Assembly (NCBI GenBank): GCA_002332615.1
Contig: DDAL01000004.1
Span: forward strand, 1 to 33,575
Length of the DNA: 33,575 bases
Direction: 5' to 3'
DNA from: Sphingobacteriaceae bacterium UBA2059
Lineage (GTDB): Bacteria > Bacteroidota > Bacteroidia > Sphingobacteriales > Sphingobacteriaceae
The position numbers and the translations under genes are program-made. Shown here piece after piece: positions 8,851 through 18,500 of this stretch (position 1 is the first letter of the stretch; every line of letters starts with the position of its first letter). The notes beneath the pieces were generated by a model. It saw only the letters and a list, made by a program, of their open reading frames with translations. It did not search any database and was not told the origin of the DNA.

Positions 8851-8921
8851 TTGCCCGACCAGGATTCGAACCTAGACAAACTGAACCAAAATCAGTTGTA
8901 CTACCTTTATACTATCGGGCA
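8851..8921 (-). tRNA. tRNA-Gln (anticodon TTG)
   Basis: A full cloverleaf folds from 71 bases. The acceptor stem is TGCCCGA with TCGGGCA (7 bp, the U1-A72 pair typical of tRNA-Gln). The D-arm stem is GTAT/GTAC. The anticodon stem is ACTGA/TCAGT with loop TTTTGGT, giving anticodon TTG. The variable loop is TTGT, and the T-arm is CTAGG/CCTGG with loop TTCGAAT. The discriminator base is A. CCA is not encoded. A consensus promoter lies 29 bases upstream. It is a single tRNA, with no other tRNA beside it. Confidence 0.97.
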
Positions 8922-8950
8922 ATGATCACTCTTCTCTCTCAAACGGAATG

Positions 8951-8980
8951 CAAATATAGGGCGTTTGTCCATTTATGCAA
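8951..8980 (-). promoter_or_regulatory. Promoter of tRNA-Gln
   Basis: On the minus strand: TTG (8980-8978), exactly 19 bases, TATATTTG (8958-8951), a full match to the Bacteroidota consensus. The bases that follow are CATTCC, identical to the str operon promoter; the decamer GGAATGCAAA (plus strand) occurs at both sites. Confidence 0.75.
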
Positions 8981-9142
8981 AAACAAAATTAAAATTTTCG
9001 TCTTCAGGCTAAAATGCGGTATAAACCAGCACTTGTAAACCTGTAATATACTTAAAAAATGTTAAAGGCTTCTGTTTAAGATTGCTATTTGGATAGTATT
9101 CCTTATTTTCGGACCCGTATATCCACCAAGATATTTATTCGT

Positions 9143-12100
9143 ATGAATTATACTAAATTGAACAACCTGTTCGGCTGGTTGTGTTTTGCAATTGCTTCCT
9201 TTACCTATATTATTACAGCAGAGCCCACAGCGAGTTTCTGGGATTGCGGTGAATTTATAGCCGCAGCCTATAAATTGCAGGTTGTACACCAGCCGGGGGC
9301 CCCGCTCTTCCTCATGGTTCAGAAAGTATTTTCTCTTCTTGCGGGAGCCGATCAAACAAAAGTCGCCTTTTGGATGAACGTGGGCTCAGCCCTTTCAAGT
9401 GCGGCCACAATCCTTTTCCTATTTTGGACCATCACCGCTCTGGCGCGTAAAATTCTATGGAAAGAAGGCGAAACCCTTACTTCAGCACGTCTCATTACCA
9501 TTCTGGGATCAGGACTGGTAGGAGCTTTAGCATACACCTATTCAGATACTTTCTGGTTTTCTGCCGTTGAATCGGAAGTATATGCAATGTCATCACTCTG
9601 CACAGCTATAGTATTCTGGGCCATATTGAAATGGGATGCCCATGCTGATGAACCATATGCAGATAAATGGCTGGTTTTCATTGCCTATATCATGGGGCTC
9701 TCCATTGGAGTCCACCTGCTAAATCTGCTTGTTATACCGGCAATGGCCCTCGTTTACTATTTCAGGAGATACCGCAACCCTACGGGCAAAGGTACTTTGA
9801 TAGCTTTGTTCACCGGTATTATCATTCTGGCTATTATACAGTATGGTATCATACAATACCTTATTAAAGGAGCCGCCTACTTCGACCTTTTCTTTGTCAA
9901 CACCCTGGGTATGGGCTTTGGCAGTGGTGTCTTTGTATTCCTTATCTTAATTATAGCAGCTGTCACCTATGGTATCATTTACTCTGTCAGGAAAGCAAAA
10001 CCTGTATTGAATATAGCCATGCTTTGTCTGGCCTTCATCCTTCTGGGCTACAGCTCTTTTGCCATGATCATGATCAGGGCAAAAGCTAACACAACCTTAA
10101 ATAACAGCGATCCGGATAATGCATTTGCTCTCTTAAGTTATCTTAACCGCGAGCAATACGGCGATCGGCCTCTGCTTTACGGGCAGTACTTTGATTCTAA
10201 GCCGGTTGACTACAAACAAGGTGGCAACATCTACCGCAAAGGCGATAAAAAGTACGAAGTAGCAGGAAAAAAGTACTCGACGGTATATGACAGGAACACC
10301 CTGCTGCCGCGCATGTACAGCACCGACCCTCAACATGCCGCTTATTACCGCGACTGGATGAAGCTAGGTGAAAGCGACTCGCCAAACTTCATACAAAACC
10401 TGGGTTTCCTGTTCTCCTATCAAACAGGCTTCATGTATGCCCGATACTTCTTATGGAACTTTGCAGGCCGCCAGAACGACGACCAGGGACATGGCAATTA
10501 TACATCAGGCAACTGGATCAGTGGTATTAAACCTCTTGATGCGTTGCGCCTTGGACCGCAGGACAACCTCCCTCCCAGCATAACCGAAAATAAAGCTTAT
10601 AACCGCCTGTTTTTCCTGCCACTTATCCTGGGGCTGCTGGGAGCTGTATGGCATTTCAAAAGAAGTCAGAAAGATGCAGGTGTAGTAGGTCTGCTCTTTT
10701 TCTTTACTGGTGTGGCCATTGTATTATACCTCAACCAGAATCCTCTTCAGCCTCGTGAACGCGACTATGCATTCGCTGGTTCTTTCTATGCCTATGCTAT
10801 ATGGATAGGGCTGGGCGTAGCTGCTATAGCATCCTGGCTACAGAAAAAGTTAAGTGCAAAAACCGCGGGCCTTATTGCTACAGCCGCAGGTTTACTTGCT
10901 GCCCCGGTATTAATGGCCGCCCAGGAATGGGACGATCACGACCGCTCAGGAAAATATACCACCCGGGATTTTGCCGCAAATTATCTTGAGTCCTGTGCTC
11001 CCAATGCAATTTTGTTCACCTATGGCGACAACGATACTTATCCGCTGTGGTATGCTCAGGAAGTTGAAAACATCCGCCCTGACGTGCGTATTGTAAACCT
11101 GAGTCTTCTGGGTACAGACTGGTATATACGTCAGATGAAAGATAAGGTAAACCAGTCGGCACCATTGCCCATAACCATGGATAACAAAAAGTTCGCCCAG
11201 GGAGTACGTGATGTTATTCGCTATTATGATTATGGCCTGCCTGATGCTGTAGAACTAAAAACCCTGTTTGAAGTACTTACATCCGACCAGGAAGACGATA
11301 AGGTACCTATGCAGGATGGCAGCAGAGAAAACATCCTCCCTACCAAAAAGTTCAAGATCACCATAGATCCTCAGCAAATAATTAAGAACAATGTGGTAAA
11401 CAGCAGCATGAGAGACAGGTTGGCCCCGGCTATCGAATGGAATTTCAATCAGAACTACCTTACAAAAGACGGCCTGGCCATGATCGATATCCTGGCACAT
11501 AATAACTGGAAAAGGCCTGTTTACTTTGCCGTTACAGTACCACAGAGCAATTATATGGGTCTGGACAAATACCTCTATAACGAAGGCTTTGCTTACAGAC
11601 TTCTTCCTCTAAAGCCCGATACTACCGACTCTGCCCAACGTGGCCCCGGAGGAGTTAACAGTGAGGCTATGTACACTAATCTTATGTCGAAGCTTCGCTG
11701 GAAAAACTTAAAAGAACTGAAGTATGTAGATCCGCACACTACCAGTATGATCTCGACATCTATGCGTTCCTTTAATGTCCTTGCGGCAGACCTTTATAAG
11801 GATGGAAAAATAGAAGAAGCGCGTAAAGTGATAAACAAGTCACTCGAGGTAATACCCGAGCAAAACTATCTTCTTTATTATGCCCTGGAGAGACTTTATA
11901 CTACAGACATGCTTTATAAAGTAAATGAAACCGAAAAAGCCAACAAGCTAGCTAAGCGTACAGCCGATTACCTTAACAAAGAAATGGCCTATGTAGCCGG
12001 ACTTTCCGAAGGCCGTAAAAACTTTGCCGGAGGAGATGTCCAGCTAGCCTTGTCCGTCATGAACGAACTGGTAAGGCTTACCGAAGAGCACAAGCAAACA

Positions 12101-12157
12101 GCCGTGCACGATGCGATCAACAAACAATTTACAAACCTGCGAAATCAATTTATGTAG
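9143..12157 (+). CDS. DUF2723 / glycosyltransferase family 117 membrane protein
   Basis: Large multi-pass membrane protein (1004 residues) of the DUF2723 family, which is grouped with GT-C glycosyltransferases as GT117. The first periplasmic loop carries ASFWDCGEFIAAAYKLQV with acidic D34 and E37, then HQPGAPLF, the position where GT-C enzymes keep their catalytic acid. About a dozen hydrophobic helices fill residues 1-610. A soluble region follows with the conserved FTYGDNDTYPLWYAQEVE and GTDWYIRQMK, and a helical, TPR-like C-terminus (about 880-1004). The start was set at MNYTKLNNLFGW; the frame is open 18 codons further up, but those residues do not fit a membrane-protein start. Donor and acceptor are unknown from the sequence. 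It stands alone, with a terminator after it. Confidence 0.88.
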   Translation: MNYTKLNNLFGWLCFAIASFTYIITAEPTASFWDCGEFIAAAYKLQVVHQPGAPLFLMVQKVFSLLAGADQTKVAFWMNVGSALSSAATILFLFWTITALARKILWKEGETLTSARLITILGSGLVGALAYTYSDTFWFSAVESEVYAMSSLCTAIVFWAILKWDAHADEPYADKWLVFIAYIMGLSIGVHLLNLLVIPAMALVYYFRRYRNPTGKGTLIALFTGIIILAIIQYGIIQYLIKGAAYFDLFFVNTLGMGFGSGVFVFLILIIAAVTYGIIYSVRKAKPVLNIAMLCLAFILLGYSSFAMIMIRAKANTTLNNSDPDNAFALLSYLNREQYGDRPLLYGQYFDSKPVDYKQGGNIYRKGDKKYEVAGKKYSTVYDRNTLLPRMYSTDPQHAAYYRDWMKLGESDSPNFIQNLGFLFSYQTGFMYARYFLWNFAGRQNDDQGHGNYTSGNWISGIKPLDALRLGPQDNLPPSITENKAYNRLFFLPLILGLLGAVWHFKRSQKDAGVVGLLFFFTGVAIVLYLNQNPLQPRERDYAFAGSFYAYAIWIGLGVAAIASWLQKKLSAKTAGLIATAAGLLAAPVLMAAQEWDDHDRSGKYTTRDFAANYLESCAPNAILFTYGDNDTYPLWYAQEVENIRPDVRIVNLSLLGTDWYIRQMKDKVNQSAPLPITMDNKKFAQGVRDVIRYYDYGLPDAVELKTLFEVLTSDQEDDKVPMQDGSRENILPTKKFKITIDPQQIIKNNVVNSSMRDRLAPAIEWNFNQNYLTKDGLAMIDILAHNNWKRPVYFAVTVPQSNYMGLDKYLYNEGFAYRLLPLKPDTTDSAQRGPGGVNSEAMYTNLMSKLRWKNLKELKYVDPHTTSMISTSMRSFNVLAADLYKDGKIEEARKVINKSLEVIPEQNYLLYYALERLYTTDMLYKVNETEKANKLAKRTADYLNKEMAYVAGLSEGRKNFAGGDVQLALSVMNELVRLTEEHKQTAVHDAINKQFTNLRNQFM

Positions 12158-12172
12158 GTTTTACAGATGATA

Positions 12173-12224
12173 TAGAAAGGCAGAAGTATGATGCATGACT
12201 ATGCACCCCCCTTCTGCCTTTCTA
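12173..12224. terminator. Bidirectional terminator between convergent genes
   Basis: A perfect 14-bp stem (12173-12186 with 12211-12224, arms TAGAAAGGCAGAAG and its complement) encloses a 24-base loop that has its own TGCAT/ATGCA pairing. It lies 15 bases after the GT117 stop and 4 bases after the ATPase stop, so it can serve both strands; the T-tracts on each side are short. Confidence 0.75.
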
Positions 12225-12228
12225 CCGG

Positions 12229-14226
12229 TTAAATCTTCATTCTCTGTATTCTAACCGCATTCAGTATCGCAAGCAGAGCAACACCCACATCAGCAATAAC
12301 GGCCTCCCAAAGATTTGCTATTCCACCTGCGCCCAGGCCCAGTACCACCAGCTTCACTGTCATAGCCATTAGAATATTCTGCCACACAATGGTACGGGTG
12401 ATTTTGCCTGCCCTGATAGCCGACACGATCTTCGACGGCTGGTCGTTTTGAATGACAATATCGGCCGTCTCAATCGTCGCATCGCTTCCCAGCCCCCCCA
12501 TGGCAATTCCTGCATCAGCCAGCGCAACAACCGGTGCATCATTTACCCCATCGCCGGCAAAGGCCAGACGAAAACCGGCATTTTTTAACTCCTACACCTT
12601 CCTTACCTTGTCCTCAGGCAGCAGGTCGCCATACGCAGCGTCAATACCCAGCTCTGCAGCCACCTTATCAACTACCGATTGTTTATCTCCCGAAAGCATG
12701 ACCGTTTTTAAATGCATATCATGCATTGCATCAACAGCACGCTTAGCGTCTTCCTTCAGCTCATCAGCAATGCTTATATAGCCGGCATAGGCATCATTTA
12801 CAGCAATAATCACCAGAGTATCAAATACCTCGTTAAGCTCAGCAGGATAGGCAATTCCATACATTTGCATCAGTTTTACATTACCCGCAAGTACACGCTT
12901 TCCTTCTACATTTCCTTTCAAACCATGTCCGGCAATCTCTTCTACCTCGCTTGCTGCAGCTTCCTCAGCCAGCCTGGACGCGTAGCCAACAATTGCTTTA
13001 CCAACAGGGTGGGTAGAGTTTTTTTCCAGTGCAACCGCATACCTTAGCAGCCCGGCCTCGCTAATGCCGGCCGGTATCACTTGCTGAACTTCAAAAACCC
13101 CCTTTGTCAGCGTTCCGGTCTTATCCATCACAACCGTGTTCACTTTGGTCATCACATCCAAAAAGTTCCCGCCTTTAAACAGTATTCCGTTCCGCGATGC
13201 AAGTCCGATCCCGCCAAAATAGCCCAGAGGGATCGATACAACCAAAGCACACGGGCAACTGATCACCAGAAAGACCAGACCCCTGTACAGCCAGTCGTTA
13301 AAAATATAATCAGCTGCAAAAAAATAAGGAACGACTACCAGGGCAAGAGCAAGGAAAAAGACAATCGGTGTATAAACCCTGGCAAACTTAGATATGAAGA
13401 GCTGAGTTTGCGACTTCCTGGCTGTAGCATCCTGCACCATTTCCAGTATTTTGCTAAGCTTGCTATCCTTAAACAAAGCCGTAACCTCAACTTCCGACAC
13501 TGTGTTTAAGTTAATCATACCAGCAAGTATTTTCTCTCCCTTATGCTTCGTATCAGGCTTACTTTCGCCCGTCAGAGCAGCGGTATTGAACGAAGATTTT
13601 TCAGAAATCAAGTCTCCGTCCAAAGCCACCTTCTCGCCAGGCTTTACAACAATATGCTCCCCCATACTCACATCAGCAGGCTTTACCACTTGCGTCCCCC
13701 CGCCCCGGCTCACCGTCACTTCATCAGGTCTGATATCCAGCAATGCCTTAATGCTTGCTTTCGCTCTGCTTACCGCAGAATCTTGAAACCATTCGCCTAT
13801 CGAATAGAAAACCATCACAGCCACCCCTTCAGAATATTCGCCAATATAAAACGCGCCCAGGGTAGCCACGCTCATTAGTACAAACTCATTGAAAATATCT
13901 CCCCTGACGGCTTTTCTCCAGGCCAGGCGCAGCACGTTCCAGCCGGCAAGCAAAAAAGCAAACACATTAACTAAAAATGAAAACGGATCCGGAAGATGAC
14001 TATCAAAAGCATACTCTGCAACAAGAAGCACCACAAGGATAAACAAAGCAACAAGCAGGTTCCAGTGTCTCAACCAGGAGGGTCTACTCCCGTCTCCCGA
14101 GCCATGGTCATGGTCATGGTCATGATCATCTTCCCTTCGATCATGTCTATGCCCCTTAGAAGTTCTGTTTTTTAAAGCAGGTTTGTCAGCTTCCTTACTT
14201 TCTGTATCACAACACTCTTTGTTCAT
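12229..14226 (-). pseudogene. P1B-type Zn/Cd-transporting ATPase, interrupted by an in-frame TAG
   Basis: Heavy-metal P-type ATPase that would export Zn2+/Cd2+/Pb2+ across the inner membrane. The first 544 codons encode a His/Asp-rich N-terminus (about 26-42) with no CxxC metal-binding domain, helices from residue 53, TGES (219-222), SCPCAL (323-328), the phosphorylation site DKTGTLT (D368), HP (406-407) and SGDK (512-515). A TAG at 12592-12594 follows PEDKVRKV. The same frame then continues with ELKNAGFRLAFAGDGVNDAP, the GDGxND hinge, and the last two helices including IADVGVALLAILNAVRIQR, whose Asp is the Zn-type metal ligand. The whole is 665 codons, normal for the family. Relatives usually have KVEEL here, so a GAG-to-TAG change is the simplest cause. 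As read, the protein would be inactive. A sequencing error or readthrough are alternatives. Last gene of the efflux operon, 62 bases after the adaptor. Confidence 0.88.
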
Positions 14227-14288
14227 TTGATAAATTTACTCTATTAAACAATAAACACCTATACTGTCTTATAAACAAGGGTAAGGCA

Positions 14289-15524
14289 TTAATGATCATG
14301 CTCAACACCCCCAACTGCTTTGGACTGAAGATAAAATGCAGCCCTGGTAACAATCTGCACACCTGCGGGAAAAGGAGTCAGCGGCTTAATTTCAACGTAT
14401 CCGAGTTCAGAAACACCTGTTACCACTTCCTGCCTTTTAAAGCTGTAATGATCCTCCTGAACCTCGTCTTTCGCATCTTCATGAGTATCGTGGGCATGTT
14501 CACCCTCCTCAGCCACAAAAACATAACTTTTACCCTGGGCGCTCACTACCGCATCCTGCGGAACAGCCAGCACCCGCTGCTGCCCGACATTAATCAGCGC
14601 CGACGCGTACATTCCGGGAATAAGGTTACGCCTGGCTCCATTGTCAATTCTCACATGAGCAATCACTGCTTTCGTATCATTTTCAAAGCTCTTGTTAATG
14701 CCATAGATAAGCCCTTTAATAGGTTCCTTGCTCTGATTTGTAAGAACAAAATCAACCGACTGTCCCACTTCTACTTTAAACAAGTCCTTTTCATAAACCA
14801 GCAAATCGCAATGAACACGACTGTTATCTATTATACTCATTAGTGCTTGCGAGGTTTCTGCATAACTTCCCGTGGTAGCAGCTATTTTGCCAACTACACC
14901 GCTAATAGGTGCAAGGACCGATATGGTGGTTATAACCGCACCCCTGTCTACCTCAGCTACGCCAATACCCATTTGCTTTAGCTGCCGGGTCAGCACCCTC
15001 AAGCGTGCCTGCTCCGACTGATAGGCAGCTTCAGCCTGCTGATAAACTTTGCCGGTACCTGCGTTCTCAGCCATAAGCTCTTTTTGCCGTTCATATTCCT
15101 TTCCGGCCAGGGCAAGAGCACTTCTGGATGCCAGGTAGTCCTGCTGTACACGCACCAGGTCCGGGTTCTTAATGCTCACCAGGGCCTGCCCTTTGCGCAC
15201 AAAGCTACCTTCCTGAACAAATATTTTTTTAATAATGCCTCCAAGCAGCGGGTGCACCTCCGCTTTATTCTGCGGAGGTACTTGCAGCTGACCATTAGCC
15301 TTGACTATATCTCTAAGGTTTTTAAGCTCAGGAGGGCCTGTAATAATTCCCACTGCCTTCATTTGTTCCCTGCTCAGTTGTATCACATCACCAGGTTCGT
15401 TCGGTTCATGCGCTGAAGTATCCTCTCTTGCTGGCGAGCAGGCAGCCAAAGCCATAAACACGGCAGCCAGTATATAAGAACTCAGGTTAAAAGGCTTTAA
15501 CCCTGTACTATTCATTTTAATCAT
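14289..15524 (-). CDS. RND efflux periplasmic adaptor lipoprotein (CzcB/CusB family)
   Basis: Membrane-fusion protein that links an RND pump to an outer-membrane channel. The 411-residue product has a lipoprotein signal with lipobox ALAAC (Cys29). The barrel-sandwich/lipoyl region starts around 75 (VHPLLGGIIKKIFVQEGSFV, then RKGQALV). A coiled-coil hairpin lies at about 125-185 (LASRSALALAGKEYERQKEL onward), with beta-barrel and membrane-proximal domains after it. A His/Asp/Glu-rich insertion (EEGEHAHDTHEDAKDE) in the C-terminal part and an HDH end suggest metal binding. Its ATG overlaps the pump's TGA in ATGA, so translation is coupled. No second adaptor is present. Confidence 0.92.
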   Translation of the reverse strand: MIKMNSTGLKPFNLSSYILAAVFMALAACSPAREDTSAHEPNEPGDVIQLSREQMKAVGIITGPPELKNLRDIVKANGQLQVPPQNKAEVHPLLGGIIKKIFVQEGSFVRKGQALVSIKNPDLVRVQQDYLASRSALALAGKEYERQKELMAENAGTGKVYQQAEAAYQSEQARLRVLTRQLKQMGIGVAEVDRGAVITTISVLAPISGVVGKIAATTGSYAETSQALMSIIDNSRVHCDLLVYEKDLFKVEVGQSVDFVLTNQSKEPIKGLIYGINKSFENDTKAVIAHVRIDNGARRNLIPGMYASALINVGQQRVLAVPQDAVVSAQGKSYVFVAEEGEHAHDTHEDAKDEVQEDHYSFKRQEVVTGVSELGYVEIKPLTPFPAGVQIVTRAAFYLQSKAVGGVEHDH

Positions 15525-18500
15525 AACCTTCCTTTCAGGTAGTTTAGTTGAACAACAGATAAATTATATAAGCGTAAGGCTTCCAGATGCTGCATACGAA
15601 TGTTAAGTGCCTGCGAAAGCACCTGAAGATGTTCCACATAGCCAATCTCACCTTTACTGAAGGCAAACTGAGCGATACGAAGCATCTCCGATGCCTCATT
15701 TAAAGCGGTAGACTGATAGAACTGCAATCCCTCATACTGCTTCTGTGCCTCATAAAGCTGCTCCCTGTATTCGGCACGCAGCCTGTTCTCTGCATCAAGC
15801 AAAGTATACTGCGCCTGCCTTTGCTCCAGGCCGGCAGCTTTAATGCGAGCCCGCTGAGCGCCTCCCAGCAAAGGAATACTCATACCAAGCTGTATTGCAG
15901 CAATACGGGTACCGGGAGTATATTCACGTTCCACGCCTGCAGGGTTAAAGCCTTTAAGCACAAATTGCCTTGAGTAGTCCAGCCTGAAATCGGGTAAGAG
16001 CCGGCGCTGCTCCAGCACCCGGCGGTTTTCACTCAGCTTTACCTGCCCCTGATACTGAAGCACTAGCGGATGATCGCTAAACGCGCTATCTGCATACACC
16101 TCATAGGTCAAAGGCTGAAATCCTTCCGAAGCAAGAACAGGCTGCTGGGTATAGACAAGCATCTGCAGTGTTTCCTGCCTGCTCCTAAGCTCAGCTTCAG
16201 TCTGCTTTCTAAGCATTTCTACTTCCTTCTTCCGTGTCTGGGCCGAGAGCTTTTCAAGGTAAGAAGTTTCACCCGCCCTGTAGCGCACAGATGCACGTTC
16301 GTCAAATCTGCTGTAAACGCTGTCAAGGCTTTTAAGCAGTCCAATCTTTTGCTCCGAGTAGGCAAGTTCATAATACGCTGTACTGATGTCACGAATAAGC
16401 GTGTTTTTCACAATCTCCTTCGTATAAGAGGCCAGCAGACGTTCGCTTTCTAAAACATGCCGCTGTGCCCGGTAAACCGATGGGAGTGAAAAAGTCTGAC
16501 TGAGGCCAACGCTGTTGTCGCCTCCCCCGCCCGATGTAGGATCCTGCGACAGAACAAGCTCCGTACGGCCCGGCTCAAATGCCGTGTTTGTTAAAACTTC
16601 TGCCCGCTCTGCCTCTGCAGATGCAGCCTTCAGCGAGGGATGATTTTCAAGTCCGCGTTCAATAGCCTGTTTAAGGCTTAAACGCTCTTGGGCAAAAGAA
16701 AAGGGAGCCGTAAAGATCCAAAGCAAACAAGTAGCGAGCAGGAGAGTGAATGACTTGCTTCCTTTTAGTTTCAACCTACGCTGCTTTTCACGCCTTTCAA
16801 ATAATAGTATATACAATGCCGGCAATACAAACAAGGTCAGCAGGGTAGCCGTAAGCAGTCCGCCTATCACAACCGTTGCAAGGGGTTTTTGAACCTCCGC
16901 ACCGGCACTTGTTGACAGTGCCATAGGTAAAAAGCCAAACGAAGCCACACAGGCAGTCATGATAACCGGCCTTAACCTTACATACGTTCCTTTAATAACC
17001 CGCTCATAGATATCGGTCACACCTTCCTCTTCAAGCTGATTAAAATAACCAATTAGTACAATTCCATTAAGCACTGCAACGCCAAACAAAGCTATAAAAC
17101 CCACCCCGGCCGAAATGCTGAAAGGCATACCACGCAGGGCAAGCGCAAAAACACCTCCGATTGCCGAAAGCGGAACAGCCGTAAAAATGAGCAGCGTCTC
17201 CTTAACGGAGCGAAAGGTAATATAAAGGAGGGCCAGTATAAGAAGCAGGGCCGCCGGAACGGCGAGGGCCAGTCGGCCTTTAGCCTCTTTAAGGTTTTGA
17301 AACTGCCCTCCATAGGTCATAAAATAACCCACAGGAAGCTTAAACCCCTCACCCAGCTTGTGCTCAATCTCCTTCACAACGCTCTCCACGTCGCGACCCC
17401 TTACGTTAAAGCCAACGTAAATACGTCTTTGTCCGTCCTCATGAGATACCTGCGCCGGAGCATCTTTTATTTCTATGCTTGCAATCTGACTCAAAGGCAC
17501 CTGGCTGCCCGAAGGCAGGGAGACATATAAGTTTTCTATGTTTCCTATGTCTTCACGCAAGCCTCGTTCCAGCCTCACCACCAAATCAAACTGCTGATCG
17601 CCTTCATAAACCACTCCGGCCTTGCGGCCGGCAAAAGCAGTTTCCAGCACTGCATTGGCTTCGTCTACAGACAGTCCGTACTGAGCAATCTTGTCACGGT
17701 TATAGCTTACCACGATCTGAGGCAAACCATTTACTTTTTCAACGGCAGGCTCGCTTACCCCCGGCACATCATGAATAAGGCGCGCCACCTCATCCGCCTT
17801 CTGCGAAAGCAGGTCCATGTCATCTCCAAAAATCTTTATAGCTACATCCTGCCTGATACCCGTCATCAGTTCATTAAAGCGCATTTGCATAGGCTGGGTC
17901 ACTTCTATGGTCACGCCCGGCAAAACAGCCAGAGCCTTTTCCATTTTCTCCGCAATTTCCGCCCGGCTCGCTGCGCTTGTCCACTCTTCCTTCGGTTTCA
18001 TAGACAGCATCATATCTCCACGTTCTATTGGCATAGGATCGGTAGGAATTTCGGCACTGCCAATGCGCGTAACGGCCTGCTTCACTTCGGGAAATTGATC
18101 CTTCAGTATCTTTTCAGCTTTCCCAAAGGTTTCAATCACCCTGGTTAGAGAAACGCCCTGCATCAGGCTTATCTCCACCGCAAGGTCACCTTCTTCCAGT
18201 GTTGGAATAAACTCGCCGCCCATACGGCTGAAAACAAACATACTCATCGCAAACACCATCAGTGCAATAAACACCACCGTGCGTTTCATCCCAAGCGCCG
18301 CCTCCAGGACCGGCTGGTATAGGCGATGAAAGAAGCCCATGATCCTATCCGAAATAGTTTCTTTATGAGTGGTGTATTTGCTCAGGAATAAGGCACTGGC
18401 CATAGGCACCCAGGTGAGCGACAAAATAAACGCGCCGAGTATAGCAAAAGACACTGTTTGAGCCATGGGTTTAAACATTTTTCCTTCAATACCTACCAGC

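Noticed and set aside
8760..9038. Plus-strand open frame of 92 codons
   Set aside because: It runs antisense through the whole tRNA-Gln gene and its promoter.
12491..12498. A run of C residues as cause of the ATPase break
   Set aside because: The frame is the same on both sides of the run and the sequence matches the family through it, so no length error is needed; the only defect is the TAG.
12229..12501. Separate 90-residue protein from the ATG at 12501
   Set aside because: It is the C-terminal end of the interrupted ATPase in the same frame; the ATG is the Met of the conserved GIAMGG segment and not a gene start.
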